Position numbers and translations under genes: made by a program. Of a stretch of 64,000 bases of DNA, positions 29,239 to 38,756 are shown in pieces. Position 1 is the first letter of the stretch, and each line of letters opens with the position of its first letter. Under the pieces are notes generated by a model. The model did no database searches. It was not told where the DNA came from and worked only from the letters and a program-made list of their open reading frames with translations. Origin of the DNA: Acinetobacter wuhouensis (lineage in GTDB: Bacteria; Pseudomonadota; Gammaproteobacteria; Pseudomonadales; Moraxellaceae); assembly GCF_001696605.3 (NCBI RefSeq), contig NZ_CP031716.1, forward strand, positions 558,001 through 622,000, given 5' to 3'.

Positions 29239-29513
29239 ATCGAAAATCTCTTGAGCGGGCTGATAGCTAGCGGGCTAAATTATACGTGATAATCCAAGTT
29301 TTGTCGGCACTTTGCTTAAGATTTGGTCTAAAGTTTAATAAATTACATCAGGCAATTTTTTGTCATATTTCAGCGTGAAAATCGTGAATATCTGTCGTAT
29401 AAAAGCGGGATTTTGAAATATTAATGATTTATTTTAGAAATAATTAATTTATAAGTATTTGAATATTAATAATTAATTTTATTAATATAGTAAATTTTCT
29501 AAATATGACATCA
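29239..29513. other. Upstream region of fumA
   Basis: No gene is seen. A TATAAT-like -10 element for fumA on the minus strand is at 29279-29284. The rest is AT-rich sequence between fumA and the divergent Pho-box transcript. Confidence 0.5.
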
Positions 29514-29547
29514 TTGTCATATATTTGTCATAAAACTTTCACATAAT
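29514..29547 (+). promoter_or_regulatory. Pho box and -10 element driving a microprotein
   Basis: TTGTCAT (29514-29520), a 4-bp spacer and TTGTCAT (29525-29531) form an 18-bp direct repeat matching the PhoB consensus CTGTCATAWAWCTGTCAY at about 15 positions. Exactly 10 bp later comes CATAAT (29542-29547). This is the box-to-minus-10 geometry of the Escherichia coli phoA promoter. A third CTTTCAC unit continues the 11-bp period. It is directed at the ATG at 29576. Confidence 0.78.
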
Positions 29548-29575
29548 AAGCCTGTCCAAAAATGAGTAATGAAAT

Positions 29576-29665
29576 ATGACAATTTCGAGTATCTTAATGG
29601 TTGTGGGCTTTAGCGTTTATATTGCAGCAACTTGGATGTACGGTCAGAAAGAAGATCAAGTCTAA
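29576..29665 (+). CDS. 29-residue single-pass membrane microprotein under a Pho box
   Basis: This small ORF encodes MTISSILMVVGFSVYIAATW followed by MYGQKEDQV. It is one hydrophobic helix (residues 3-20) and a short charged tail. I do not recognise the family. Support for it being real comes from the Pho box and -10 element placed just right to start a transcript about 20 bases before the ATG, and from its membrane-helix composition. The ribosome-binding site is weak. Similar tiny single-helix proteins usually bind and modulate larger membrane transporters, enzymes or sensors; that is inference here. No membrane partner gene is adjacent. Confidence 0.6.
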   Translation: MTISSILMVVGFSVYIAATWMYGQKEDQV

Positions 29666-29764
29666 CGCTTTATCTTCTTTTTTATGTTTCAAAATTTTTA
29701 AATACAACAATAAATACTTTCCCGATTTATACTGATCATAAAAATTATTCCTCTGTTTTCGACT

Positions 29765-30397
29765 ATGATAGATCAAACTTATCTTTCTGAAAATATTATT
29801 GAAATTTACAAAAAACATGGTCATGCATGGACTGAACTACGTGGAGAATATCTTTATGAGCAAGCATGGCTTGACCGATTTTTAGCTTTACTTCCGCAAA
29901 ATTCTAATATTCTAGATTTAGGCTGCGGTTCAGGCAAACCAATTGCCCAATATTTGATTGAAAAAGGACATAAAGTTACAGGTGTAGATGCATCCGACTG
30001 TATGATCACAATGGCACAGCAGAATTTTTCATCACACTCTTTTTCCAATTTGCATTGGATAAACGCAGATATGCGAACTTTGGAATTAAAGCAAAAGTTT
30101 CAAGGGATGATTGCGTGGGATAGTTTTTTTCATCTCACACCAAATGATCAGCGTACGATGTTCCAGCAATTTACAAAATTTTCAGAACAGGGCACAGCTT
30201 TAATGTTCACAAGTGGTCCTGCGCATGGTGAAGCAGTTGGTGATCTGTTTGGTGATGCTTTGTATCATGCCAGTTTGTCACTAGAAGAATATCGTGAATT
30301 ATTCCAAATTTACGGTTTCGAGGAGGTGTTGATGATCGCGGAAGATCAAGACTGCACAGGGCATACGGTGTGGTTGGTGAGGAAAATAAGAGATTGA
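29765..30397 (+). CDS. Class I SAM-dependent methyltransferase
   Basis: This is a predicted SAM-dependent methyltransferase with an unknown substrate. The 210-residue product has motif I NILDLGCGSGKPIAQYLIEK (about residues 45-65), the acidic ribose-binding VTGVDASDCM, motif II WINADMRTLEL and WDSFFHLTPNDQ in the post-motif region. It is a Methyltransf_25/11-type fold. No clear Shine-Dalgarno sequence precedes the ATG. The neighbours give no pathway. Confidence 0.82.
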   Translation: MIDQTYLSENIIEIYKKHGHAWTELRGEYLYEQAWLDRFLALLPQNSNILDLGCGSGKPIAQYLIEKGHKVTGVDASDCMITMAQQNFSSHSFSNLHWINADMRTLELKQKFQGMIAWDSFFHLTPNDQRTMFQQFTKFSEQGTALMFTSGPAHGEAVGDLFGDALYHASLSLEEYRELFQIYGFEEVLMIAEDQDCTGHTVWLVRKIRD

Positions 30398-30453
30398 CCA
30401 TCGTGACTTGGCACTGTTAAATGTGGAAAGTATTTCATTAAAAGAATAAATCA

Positions 30454-31101
30454 ATGCACTCGATTCCAATTATTGAACCTATTCAGCAGTTATTTGAACA
30501 GCATAATATTCCCTACGCAATGGAACAGGATTGGTTGGTTCCATATCAGGATTTCACACAGTATCCAGCAATTCGAGCTTTATGGTTTCCTTACACGGTA
30601 AATGGCTGTTTACAGATTGAAGTGTTACATCATGATAGTGAGTTGATGATTGAGTGCTTTGCAGGGATTGGAGAAGACAATGATGCTATTACGGATGCTT
30701 TGCAAAATTTTTGCTTAAATTCATTTCATGTATTTGCTGTTGCATTTTGGGATTTACCACAAGGTGATCAGGTCACCATTGAACAATGGGAAATCCAAGG
30801 GGTAACTTATCAGGCTTATTTGGGTGCGATGGGAACACGTTTAATGAGTAATGATGAATTCCCTACTTTACCTGAAAATTGGTTCGATAGTTTTTCCTCC
30901 GAGATCCAGAAAGAATCAAACTTAGATACTTTGGCGTGGTTTCGATTATTCATCGGAAATAATCAGGGAGATTTGACGGTTGAAGTATTGAGGAATAATG
31001 ATGTTTGTGAAGAAATACAAAAAGTGATGCGTGAATTAGATTGGATAACATTAGATGGGTATTATAGTATTCGTCATTTTATGATTTTAAAAGTACAGTA
31101 A
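30454..31101 (+). CDS. Hypothetical DUF6348-like protein
   Basis: This is a cytoplasmic protein of 215 residues and unknown function. It is acidic, aromatic-rich and lacks signal peptide or membrane segments. The pattern (GCLQIEVLHHDSELMIECFAG and a C-terminal RHFMILKV) reminds me of the DUF6348 family, but that is a weak impression. It lies 56 bp after the methyltransferase and could be co-transcribed. Confidence 0.6.
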   Translation: MHSIPIIEPIQQLFEQHNIPYAMEQDWLVPYQDFTQYPAIRALWFPYTVNGCLQIEVLHHDSELMIECFAGIGEDNDAITDALQNFCLNSFHVFAVAFWDLPQGDQVTIEQWEIQGVTYQAYLGAMGTRLMSNDEFPTLPENWFDSFSSEIQKESNLDTLAWFRLFIGNNQGDLTVEVLRNNDVCEEIQKVMRELDWITLDGYYSIRHFMILKVQ

Positions 31102-31320
31102 GATAGATAAGATATAAGAATAAGTTAGGTTTGTCTTAAAAGACTTATGTTATCTTGATGTTAATCTATTTAGCAACGATTCAAGGCTCTCTAATTTTGG
31201 TTCTGCTAATCGATGCGGTCGTTCTTTTAATCAAAACACCACAAATTATCAGTATTTTTCAACGATTCTTTTTTGTTTAATTCGGCAAAATAACAATAAT
31301 ATCTCTGCCGAACATTGAAT

Positions 31321-31929
31321 ATGCTAAATACAAAACAGTTTCACATTGGTCAATACAAAAAATTAAATCTCAATATTGTCACTTGGGATGGTGTAACAGC
31401 AGAGGTGGATTTATCCTGCGGTTGTCTATTTGATCATGAAGTTGATCATGCGCCTATACAAGGTGGGCTTGAAGACTTAAACCAAACTTTAAATGACAAG
31501 CTTCTGCAAATTCGTCAGCAAAAACTATTTCAAGCCGTACGTTATGAAACCATACTCTTTGATCAGCCACAGCCGAATATTCAGTCTGAAAAAGTCTTGT
31601 TAATTGGTATGGGAAGTCCAGAAGATTGGAGCACAGCCGATACCGCAAAAGCAGTACAGATTGCATTTAGAACCGCACAACAATTGGGTTTGGAAAGTGT
31701 AGCTTTCGCACCGAGTATTTTAGATACAGGCATACAGATCAAAGCAGATTTGAGCTCTGTTTTAGTTCAGGCTTTGCTTGATGTTTATGATGCACATCTT
31801 CAATTGGAACAGTTGGGCTTAGTGAAGCCTTGCACTGTGCAAAATTGGTATTTTGATGCAGGTGATCATCAATTTGAAGAAAAGGCAAATAACTATATTC
31901 AAATATTTAAACAACTCACAACACAATAA
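31321..31929 (+). CDS. Orphan leucyl-aminopeptidase (M17) N-terminal-like domain protein
   Basis: This 202-residue protein has no recognised function. Residues about 90-130 (SEKVLLIGMGSPEDWSTADT and AFRTAQQLGLESVAFAP) resemble the macro-like N-terminal domain of M17 leucyl aminopeptidases, which serves regulation and oligomer contacts. The catalytic metal-binding C-terminal half is absent: no NTDAEGR or similar block appears and the ORF ends after about 200 residues. I use ATG 31321; an in-frame TTG two codons upstream is the alternative. A 128-residue protein follows 14 bp later, suggesting one operon. It is an orphan regulatory or binding domain, not a truncated gene, since no remnant of the C-terminal half follows. 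Confidence 0.65.
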   Translation: MLNTKQFHIGQYKKLNLNIVTWDGVTAEVDLSCGCLFDHEVDHAPIQGGLEDLNQTLNDKLLQIRQQKLFQAVRYETILFDQPQPNIQSEKVLLIGMGSPEDWSTADTAKAVQIAFRTAQQLGLESVAFAPSILDTGIQIKADLSSVLVQALLDVYDAHLQLEQLGLVKPCTVQNWYFDAGDHQFEEKANNYIQIFKQLTTQ

Positions 31930-31943
31930 TAGAGAGATTAAAT

Positions 31944-32330
31944 ATGAGTGACATTCAGCAAAAACTTAAGTTAAGAGAATTGGAAATTGTCGATGAGCAT
32001 GATCAACCACGGATTCGACTTAGTGTTGAACAAGGTTTAGCATCAGTTCAATTGTTGAATTTACAAGGCGAAGTTGGCGCTCGTATTGAATTAGATCAAG
32101 CCGGATTTTCCAAGATACAACTGGCTTCAATCGCAGAGCCTTTGCTAAATGTCAAACTTGAAATGGATCCCAAAGGCTCACACATCAAATTTGATCATCA
32201 GAATGGTGCTTCCAATTATTTGTTTTTAAATAATCAAGGTGCTTCAGGTTTGGTGATGTTAGATGCACAGCAACAGCGTAAGTTTGCTGCGACGGTGAGT
32301 GAACAAGGTGTTTTAAAGATTGATCAATAG
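31944..32330 (+). CDS. Hypothetical 128-residue protein, partner of the M17-like gene
   Basis: I do not recognise this protein. It is soluble and acidic, with regularly spaced hydrophobic beta-type segments (IRLSVEQGLASVQLLNLQGE and SGLVMLDAQQQRKFAATV), suggesting a small beta-rich or beta-helix-like fold. A GAGAG ribosome site sits just before the ATG. It is 14 bp after the M17-like gene, so the two are probably translated from one message. Confidence 0.6.
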   Translation: MSDIQQKLKLRELEIVDEHDQPRIRLSVEQGLASVQLLNLQGEVGARIELDQAGFSKIQLASIAEPLLNVKLEMDPKGSHIKFDHQNGASNYLFLNNQGASGLVMLDAQQQRKFAATVSEQGVLKIDQ

Positions 32331-32570
32331 CGTGGATATTGTGGACTGAAGTAAAGGATTGCCGTTGAATCAACGCCGAATGGTTGTGTAGCGTCGTAAT
32401 ATGTCTTTGTACGCTATGGCGTACATGAATTGAAGGCGTTGTCCAATATACAGCACATCTATATTTTTTTATCATGGGGACATAGAGAGCAGGATGCTCC
32501 GAAAATAAAAAGAAAATACAGAACAAGGAATGTGAGGTAAGACAGGAGTCATACCTAAGCATCAAATACG
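32331..32570. repeat. Inverted-repeat-rich non-coding stretch
   Basis: No gene is seen. Two exact palindromes are present: CGTTGA-A-TCAACG (32363-32375) and TGTACGC-TATG-GCGTACA (32408-32425). Flanking ATATTG and CAATAT sequences suggest a decayed mobile or REP-like unit. No transposase is visible. Confidence 0.4.
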
Positions 32571-32602
32571 AAAAAAGCCCGACAGGATGTCGGGCTTTTT
32601 TT
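32571..32602. terminator. Bidirectional terminator
   Basis: The AAAAAAGCCCGACA stem, GGA loop and TGTCGGGCTTTTTTT stem lie between a plus-strand operon and the convergent DUF2147 gene. Confidence 0.92.
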
Positions 32603-32677
32603 ATGTTCAAATTTTACTGATGCGATGTACATTAAAATGAAGGGAGCTTTTAAGCTGTTTTAAAGCTTAGTTATTAT

Positions 32678-33139
32678 TTAGTGAACATCCTGTAACTTGA
32701 TCCAAAGCATAGAAGTCGTATGGTTTTGCGTGGTGCGACCTGTCATTTGCAGTTGTGTCTTTGAGTGATTCAACTGACCACTGATTTTATATTGGTAACC
32801 ATTGTCAGGATTTGTCCACAGACCATGGCTAAAGTGACTGTTGTTTGTATTGGTACTAAGCCCTTGTAATACCTCCATACCGATAACAGGTTGGTTTTTA
32901 AGGCTTCCAGTACATTTTTGACAGGTTTTTAAATTTTTTGAAGCACCATGCAATTGAGTAATCACGGCACTGTACTGTTGCGTTTTGGAGTTTTTGCGAA
33001 TCACAATGTCGGAAATATATGCGTCTGTGCGATGATCAATGACTTTCCATGTTCCAATCAGTGGATCGAAAGTATAAGAAAAAGCAGAGCTACTGAATAA
33101 GGCAAATGTGAATGCTGTAGATAAGGATTTAAAATTCAT
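32678..33139 (-). CDS. Secreted DUF2147-like protein
   Basis: This predicted periplasmic protein has unknown function. It has 153 residues with a signal peptide (cleavage near SAFSYT). The DUF2147 pattern is visible: PLIGTWKVIDHRTD at the start of the mature protein, a pair CQKC near residue 77, GMEVLQGL, and WTNPDNGYQYKISGQL. A GRTTQ block lies near the C-terminus. The mature part is a small beta-barrel-like fold by family. It is monocistronic. Confidence 0.72.
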   Translation of the reverse strand: MNFKSLSTAFTFALFSSSAFSYTFDPLIGTWKVIDHRTDAYISDIVIRKNSKTQQYSAVITQLHGASKNLKTCQKCTGSLKNQPVIGMEVLQGLSTNTNNSHFSHGLWTNPDNGYQYKISGQLNHSKTQLQMTGRTTQNHTTSMLWIKLQDVH

Positions 33140-33304
33140 AAATAAAAAACAATCAAATAAAAACGTGAATATTATACTTGTTGTGATCGCTATTATTTTT
33201 TAAATATTTGATTTAATGTGTCTTTGTTGATTTTAATTTAAAAAAAAACCACCCAATTTTTCAATTGGATGGCTGAGTATCAACTTGAAAATCAGATGAA
33301 GTGA

Positions 33305-35443
33305 TTAAGCTTCTTGTTGTGCAGATTGAATCGCAGTTAAGGCGATGGTGAATACAATATCATCCACCAAAGCACCACGAGACAAGTCATTGACTGGTTT
33401 ATTCAAGCCTTGCAACATTGGTCCTACACTCACGACATTGGCAGAACGTTGTACCGCTTTATAAGTGGTGTTTCCTGTATTTAAATCAGGGAAGATAAAT
33501 ACATTGGCACGACCCGCAACTTTAGAATCAGGTGCTTTAGAACGACCAACACTTTCTACTGAAGCAGCATCGTACTGTAATGGACCATCGATCAATAAAT
33601 CAGGGCGACGTTGTTTCGCAATCTCAGTGGCTTTCGCGACTTTCTCAACTTCTGCACCTGCGCCTGATGTTCCTGTTGAATAAGAAATCATGGCAATGCG
33701 TGGGTCGATACCAAACGCTTTTGCAGAATCTGCTGATTGAATTGCAATTTCAGCCAATTGTTCTGCATCTGGATCAGGGTTAATCGCACAGTCACCGTAT
33801 ACATATACTTCATCAGGCAATAGCATGAAGAATACAGAAGATACCAGTGAATAATCAGGTGCGGTTTTAATCAATTGGAACGCTGGGCGTACAGTATTCG
33901 CCGTCGTATGGACAGCACCAGAAACTAAGCCATCGACTTGATCGAGTGCCAACATCATCGTACCGAGTACAACCGTGTCTTGTAGTTGTTCACGTGCTTG
34001 CAACTCATTGATTTTGCCTTTACGTAATTCAACCATTTTGGTCACATAGTTTTCACGAATCAGATCAGGATCAATGATTTCTAAGTCAAATGGCAATTCG
34101 ATATTACGTGCTTTAGCAACTTCAAGAACCGCTTCTGGTTTTGCCAATAAAACACATTGTGCAATTCCACGAGATTGACAAATCGCAGCTGCTTGGATGG
34201 TACGTGGTTCATCACCTTCAGGAAGTACAATACGTTTTTTCGCTGCAATTGATTTTTGTACCAATTCATGACGGAATGCAGAAGGTGATAAACGTGGTTT
34301 GTAATCACCATTGAGCATTTGAATCAGCCATTCTTGATTGATATGACTTGAAACAAAACGCGTCACTTGATCCGCACGATCGGTATCATCGACTGGGATT
34401 TCATTGCTTAAATTCGCCAATTGTTGTGCAGTTTCAAAAGTGCTTAATGGTGTATGTAAAATTGGTAAACCATTTTTAATTGCAGACTGACAGAAATCTA
34501 GTACCAATGAATTTGGTTCATGGTGCTCAGTCAAAACAAGACCAGCTAGTGGAATACCATTGCTAGTTGCAAGGCTACTTGCCAGTAATACATCAATACG
34601 GTCAGATGCGCTGATAATCAGCTCGCCTGCCGTGAATTTATGTAACTCATGTTCAATATTTGCGGCAATCAAACTGCTGTGTAAGACACGACGTGTTTTT
34701 GCTTTACCTTCATTGATCCAAGTGGCTTTGATCTGTTGTGCAAGGTCAGAAATACGTGGCACACTCAAAGTATCGCTAAATGGTACTAAACCAATGATTG
34801 GAAACTCAGTTGAGCCAATGTGGGCATGGGTTTTATGAATTTCATTTTTGAAATTATTGGTATCTGAAATTAAACGTAAATTCGGATCAATGGTGACAGG
34901 AATCTGTGCAGAATCCGCAGGTAAGCCACGCGTACGCATGAATAAAACACCTGCATTACGCGAAGATGATGCACCACCAAAGTTGCGTAGTTGCGCTTCA
35001 ACTTTTTCAGCTGTTTGTTCTGGTTTAGTAATATCTGCATTGCTAACAAAAATAACTTTGGCATCTAAAGCTTGAGCCAATGATGCGTTTAAATCACTCG
35101 CAAAAGAATCACGTGCAGTAGGTACTAAACCTTCAACAATAATAATATTGTGTGACTTCGCGACTTGGCGTTGTAGGCTGACAGCTTCTTCAAGCAATTC
35201 ATCAGTTTCACCATTGTTTAATTGCTGAGTCAGCTTCGCATAAGAAATAGGCTCAACTGTATCCAATTTTGAAATATGGCGATACAGTGCCGTGGTACGA
35301 TCTGGATCGGTATTTAATTCTTGTGAAAATGGTTTTACAAAACCTGCTTTAACACCTTGGCATTCCAAAGCATATACTAAACCTAAACAAGCAGAGGTTA
35401 GACCTACGCCTTCTCCAGTTGGAACCAATAAAATCGTTTTCAT
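33305..35443 (-). CDS. pta: Phosphate acetyltransferase
   Basis: Pta converts acetyl-CoA and phosphate to acetyl phosphate, working with AckA in acetate overflow and reuse. The 712-residue length shows the long form: an N-terminal BioD/DRTGG-like ATPase-fold regulatory region (TILLVPTGEGVGLTSACLGL near the start) and the C-terminal catalytic PTA_PTB domain. That domain has KRIVLPEGDEPRT, DGLVSGAVHTTANTVRPA, MISYSTGTSGAG and a GPLQYDAASV block. It follows ackA by 179 bp on the same strand, with hairpins between, so either readthrough or its own promoter applies. Confidence 0.97.
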   Translation of the reverse strand: MKTILLVPTGEGVGLTSACLGLVYALECQGVKAGFVKPFSQELNTDPDRTTALYRHISKLDTVEPISYAKLTQQLNNGETDELLEEAVSLQRQVAKSHNIIIVEGLVPTARDSFASDLNASLAQALDAKVIFVSNADITKPEQTAEKVEAQLRNFGGASSSRNAGVLFMRTRGLPADSAQIPVTIDPNLRLISDTNNFKNEIHKTHAHIGSTEFPIIGLVPFSDTLSVPRISDLAQQIKATWINEGKAKTRRVLHSSLIAANIEHELHKFTAGELIISASDRIDVLLASSLATSNGIPLAGLVLTEHHEPNSLVLDFCQSAIKNGLPILHTPLSTFETAQQLANLSNEIPVDDTDRADQVTRFVSSHINQEWLIQMLNGDYKPRLSPSAFRHELVQKSIAAKKRIVLPEGDEPRTIQAAAICQSRGIAQCVLLAKPEAVLEVAKARNIELPFDLEIIDPDLIRENYVTKMVELRKGKINELQAREQLQDTVVLGTMMLALDQVDGLVSGAVHTTANTVRPAFQLIKTAPDYSLVSSVFFMLLPDEVYVYGDCAINPDPDAEQLAEIAIQSADSAKAFGIDPRIAMISYSTGTSGAGAEVEKVAKATEIAKQRRPDLLIDGPLQYDAASVESVGRSKAPDSKVAGRANVFIFPDLNTGNTTYKAVQRSANVVSVGPMLQGLNKPVNDLSRGALVDDIVFTIALTAIQSAQQEA

Positions 35444-35622
35444 AGACTATTTCTTTAATAAATAAAAAGCTGTTAATTTTTCAAAGGTTTGTGATGAAAA
35501 ACTCCGTACAGGATTTGTCGGAGTTCTTCATTTATCTGTTGTGTTTGGGTAAAACCAGATTATTTTCAGTGATGGGATGATGATCAAATCATCCCTTCGA
35601 CAGCTACAAGTGTTAGGACAGC
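35444..35622 (-). other. ackA-pta spacer with hairpins
   Basis: Two stem-loops lie here: AACTCCG/CGGAGTT (35500-35525) and the perfect GGGATGAT-ATCATCCC (35574-35595). Neither has a clean T-run on the minus strand, so they may pause or stabilise RNA instead of terminating. Confidence 0.45.
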
Positions 35623-36840
35623 TTAAGCTGTCGCAACATCAGATTCATGCTTTTTTGCAGCCTGTTGTACCTCATGTTCTACAACGCTTTCAGTTTCTTT
35701 AGCAATACGACCTTCTTCATCTGTAGGAACAACCCAGATTTGTGGACCAGTACCTGCATCAATACGACCTTCTGTACCACGTTTTAAACCATCATTGTGT
35801 TCTTTGCTGAGGTTGAAACCGAAGTGCGGTAAGTAGGCAATGGTTTTTTCACGGATATAAGCAGAGTTTTCACCAATACCACCCGTGAAGAATAAGCCGT
35901 CAATGCGTGGAAGACCACAACTTAAAGCTGCAAGTGATTTTGCTAAACGGTAGCAGAATACTTCAATGGCTAAAGTTGCATCCTCATTGCCTTGCTCAGA
36001 CGCTTCAATCAAAGTACGCATGTCATTTGAAAGATCAGATAAACCTAATAGACCTGATTGGCTGTTGAGCATCTTATCAATTTTATAGATGTCCCAACCT
36101 AAGTTCGAAGCAAGGAAGCTGTGAATACTTGGATCTACATCACCACTACGAGTACCCATCACTACGCCCTCAAGCGGTGTTAAGCCCATAGACGTATCTA
36201 CAGATTGACCATTCCAGATCGCGCAAGTTGAGCTACCATTACCTAAGTGTGCTGTTAACCAACCACCGTGTTTGTAGCTACCTGCAAGTTCAGAACCACG
36301 CTCAGATACATACGCGTGACTTGTACCGTGGAAGCCATAACGGCGTACATTGTGTTCTGTATATAAGAATTTTGGCAATGCATAACGGTATGCATGTGCA
36401 GGCATCGTTTGATGGAACGCAGTATCAAAAACAGCAACTTGAGGAAGTTCAGGGAACAAACGCATTGTTGCTTCGATACCCACCAAGTGAGCAGGATTGT
36501 GAAGTGGTGCAAGCGGTGTTGCTTCACGAATTTTGTCTACAATTTCAGGTGTTAATAATTCTGCTTTAGTCGAAGTACCGCCGTGTACAACACGGTGACC
36601 AATCGCTTTTGGTTTGTATTGAGACAGACGACCTAAGATCGTTTCCAATGCTTTTTCATGGTCAGCATGTGGAATAGAAAGTTCAAGCGGTTGATTACCC
36701 GCTGTGACGCCTTTGATACGTGCCTCAGCAGAGCCTAAGTTTTCTGCAAGACCAAAGATTCGATCTTCACGACGTTCAGAAACAAGCGCATATTTGATTG
36801 ATGAAGATCCGCAGTTAATTACTAATACTGATGTAGACAC
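35623..36840 (-). CDS. ackA: Acetate kinase
   Basis: AckA makes ATP and acetate from acetyl phosphate and ADP, or the reverse. The 405-residue product has the ASKHA-fold motifs: [15 protein letters not shown] at the N-terminus, GHRVVHGG near residue 80, [35 protein letters not shown] and [14 protein letters not shown]. Length is normal. It is the upstream gene of the ackA-pta pair on the minus strand. Confidence 0.97.
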   Translation of the reverse strand: MSTSVLVINCGSSSIKYALVSERREDRIFGLAENLGSAEARIKGVTAGNQPLELSIPHADHEKALETILGRLSQYKPKAIGHRVVHGGTSTKAELLTPEIVDKIREATPLAPLHNPAHLVGIEATMRLFPELPQVAVFDTAFHQTMPAHAYRYALPKFLYTEHNVRRYGFHGTSHAYVSERGSELAGSYKHGGWLTAHLGNGSSTCAIWNGQSVDTSMGLTPLEGVVMGTRSGDVDPSIHSFLASNLGWDIYKIDKMLNSQSGLLGLSDLSNDMRTLIEASEQGNEDATLAIEVFCYRLAKSLAALSCGLPRIDGLFFTGGIGENSAYIREKTIAYLPHFGFNLSKEHNDGLKRGTEGRIDAGTGPQIWVVPTDEEGRIAKETESVVEHEVQQAAKKHESDVATA

Positions 36841-37135
36841 GTTTTAATACCCGAAATTGTAATTTGAAAAAGTCATCCTGATTGATCTGATTACGCTTCT
36901 TTGCAGGGCAATTTAGATCAGTAGTGATGTTTTACCATGTGTAGTTTTTTTGTCCTAGATAGACTTTAGGTGATTAGACTTTTGGATGATCGACCTGAAA
37001 TTGATTAATATTTAATATTTATCAGTTGATTGCTAAAAATTATCACTCATTTACACGCTTCGCTAGAGTCTTTATGTTTTTCTTGTAAGCAAAAGATTTT
37101 TTTGAATATTCACAAAAAAACAGATTGAAAATAAA
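36841..37135. other. Intergenic gap upstream of ackA
   Basis: No gene is seen in this AT-rich gap. It should contain the ackA promoter on the minus strand, but I do not see an unambiguous -10/-35 pair. Confidence 0.45.
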
Positions 37136-37169
37136 AAACTCAGTACCTATTGAAATAAATACTGAGTTT
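37136..37169 (-). terminator. Terminator of proA
   Basis: A 10-bp stem AAACTCAGTA/TACTGAGTTT, followed on the minus strand by TTTTATTTTC, lies 20 bases after the proA stop. Confidence 0.85.
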
Positions 37170-37188
37170 ATATTGCTAATTTATTGAA

Positions 37189-38454
37189 TTATTGGCGAAT
37201 TTGCCCATCACCTAAAACAATCCATTTTTGCGAGGTTAAGCCTTCTAGACCGACTGGACCACGTGCATGGATTTTATCAGTTGAAATACCGATCTCAGCA
37301 CCTAAGCCATATTCAAAACCATCGGCAAAGCGGGTTGACGCATTGACCATCACTGAACTTGAATCCACACGTGTTAAGAATTGACGTGCTAGGCTAAAGT
37401 TTTCAGTAATAATCGCATCGGTATGGTGTGAACCATATTTGTTGATGTGTTCAATCGCTTCTTCAATTCCAGAAACAATTTTGACTGCCAAAATTGGACC
37501 TAAATATTCTTCATACCAATCTTCTTCACTGGCAGGCTTTACGGTATCACCTAAAAGTTTTTGTACTTTTAGGCAACCACGTAACTCCACTTGTTTTTCA
37601 GCATAGAGTTCAGCAATGCGCGGTAAAAATTCATCAGCAATTTTTTCATCCACAAGCAAACTTTCCATGGCATTACATACACCATAGCGATGCGTTTTGG
37701 CATTTAGTGCGATTGGCAAAGCTTTATGTAGGTCTGCTTGTGCTTCCACAAAGACATGACAATTACCATCCAAATGTTTAATCACTGGAATTGTTGCTTC
37801 ATTGGTAATTCGTTCAATCAAGCCTTTACCACCACGCGGTACGATGACATCGACATATTCAGTCATGGTAATCAATTGACCGACAGCAGCACGATCAGGT
37901 GTATTGAGGACTTGCACGCAAGTCTCAGGTAAACCAGCCGCTTTTAAACCATGTTGAACTGCTTCAGCAATCGCTTGGTTAGAGTTCAATGCTTCAGAGC
38001 CACCACGTAAAATAATCGCATTTCCTGACTTGAGTGCAAGAGAGGCAGCTTCAAGGGTCACGTTCGGACGTGACTCATAAATCATGCCGACTACGCCTAA
38101 AGGCACACGCATTTTACCAATTTGAATGCCGGTAGGGCGGTAAGCCAAATCTGTGATTTCACCGATTGGGTCAACGAGGCTAATCACATCTTTTAAGCCT
38201 TGTAGCATCCCTTTAAAGCGTGTGGGGTTGAGTTCTAAGCGATCAAGTAGGGCACTATCCAAGTTGTTGTCACGACCTTTGGTCATGTCAATTTGGTTGG
38301 CAGCTAAAATTTGCGGTTCACTATTTTCTAAAGCAGTATAAATAGCAGATAAGGCATTATTTTTTGCAAGTGTAGTCGCACCAGCCAAAACACGAGAGGC
38401 TTGGCGAGCTTGTTGACCTACAGTTTGCATATACTGTTCGATGGAATCTTGCAT
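37189..38454 (-). CDS. proA: Glutamate-5-semialdehyde dehydrogenase (gamma-glutamyl phosphate reductase)
   Basis: ProA reduces gamma-glutamyl phosphate to glutamate semialdehyde with NADPH, the second step of proline synthesis. The 421-residue product has the aldehyde-dehydrogenase-fold motifs [45 protein letters not shown], the catalytic-Cys region [16 protein letters not shown], and [20 protein letters not shown]. Length is typical. No proB is adjacent in this window, so the pathway genes are unlinked here. Confidence 0.96.
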   Translation of the reverse strand: MQDSIEQYMQTVGQQARQASRVLAGATTLAKNNALSAIYTALENSEPQILAANQIDMTKGRDNNLDSALLDRLELNPTRFKGMLQGLKDVISLVDPIGEITDLAYRPTGIQIGKMRVPLGVVGMIYESRPNVTLEAASLALKSGNAIILRGGSEALNSNQAIAEAVQHGLKAAGLPETCVQVLNTPDRAAVGQLITMTEYVDVIVPRGGKGLIERITNEATIPVIKHLDGNCHVFVEAQADLHKALPIALNAKTHRYGVCNAMESLLVDEKIADEFLPRIAELYAEKQVELRGCLKVQKLLGDTVKPASEEDWYEEYLGPILAVKIVSGIEEAIEHINKYGSHHTDAIITENFSLARQFLTRVDSSSVMVNASTRFADGFEYGLGAEIGISTDKIHARGPVGLEGLTSQKWIVLGDGQIRQ

Positions 38455-38756
38455 AGCAGTTTATTTGATCACTTAGAAATTTCCCTTTGATAGTAGCAGT
38501 CTAAGCAATAGCAAGGAAGTATTTCTCTGAAATAAACTTGTTCTCAAGCTTACCTATTCATATTTTGCAAATCTTTTTACCATTTAAACAAGATAAGCGG
38601 TCAATTTAGCGATTGCGTATAAATCAGACATCTGTAAGAATGAAACAATAAGGACATTGATGTGATACAGAACTTATACGTATCACAAATTTGAAAGAAT
38701 AATGTAGGTTATATTTCTTGCAGATTAAAAGAATAAAGCAGGGATGGAGGAAGGAT
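38455..38756. promoter_or_regulatory. Divergent region with an inverted repeat upstream of the hydrolase-PilZ gene
   Basis: This divergent region between proA and the hydrolase gene has no gene. It contains the inverted repeat GTGATAC (38662-38668) and GTATCAC (38680-38686) with an 11-nt spacer, a possible operator. The ribosome site GGAGGAAGG is at the right end. Confidence 0.4.

Noticed and set aside
29594..29824. 76-residue minus-strand ORF opposite the Pho-box microprotein
   Set aside because: It overlaps the start of the methyltransferase gene and is low-complexity Lys/Asn/Phe-rich translation of AT-rich DNA.
32185..32610. 141-residue minus-strand ORF overlapping the 128-residue gene and the terminator
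   Set aside because: It reads through the bidirectional terminator and overlaps a better-supported plus-strand gene, with no family-like motifs.
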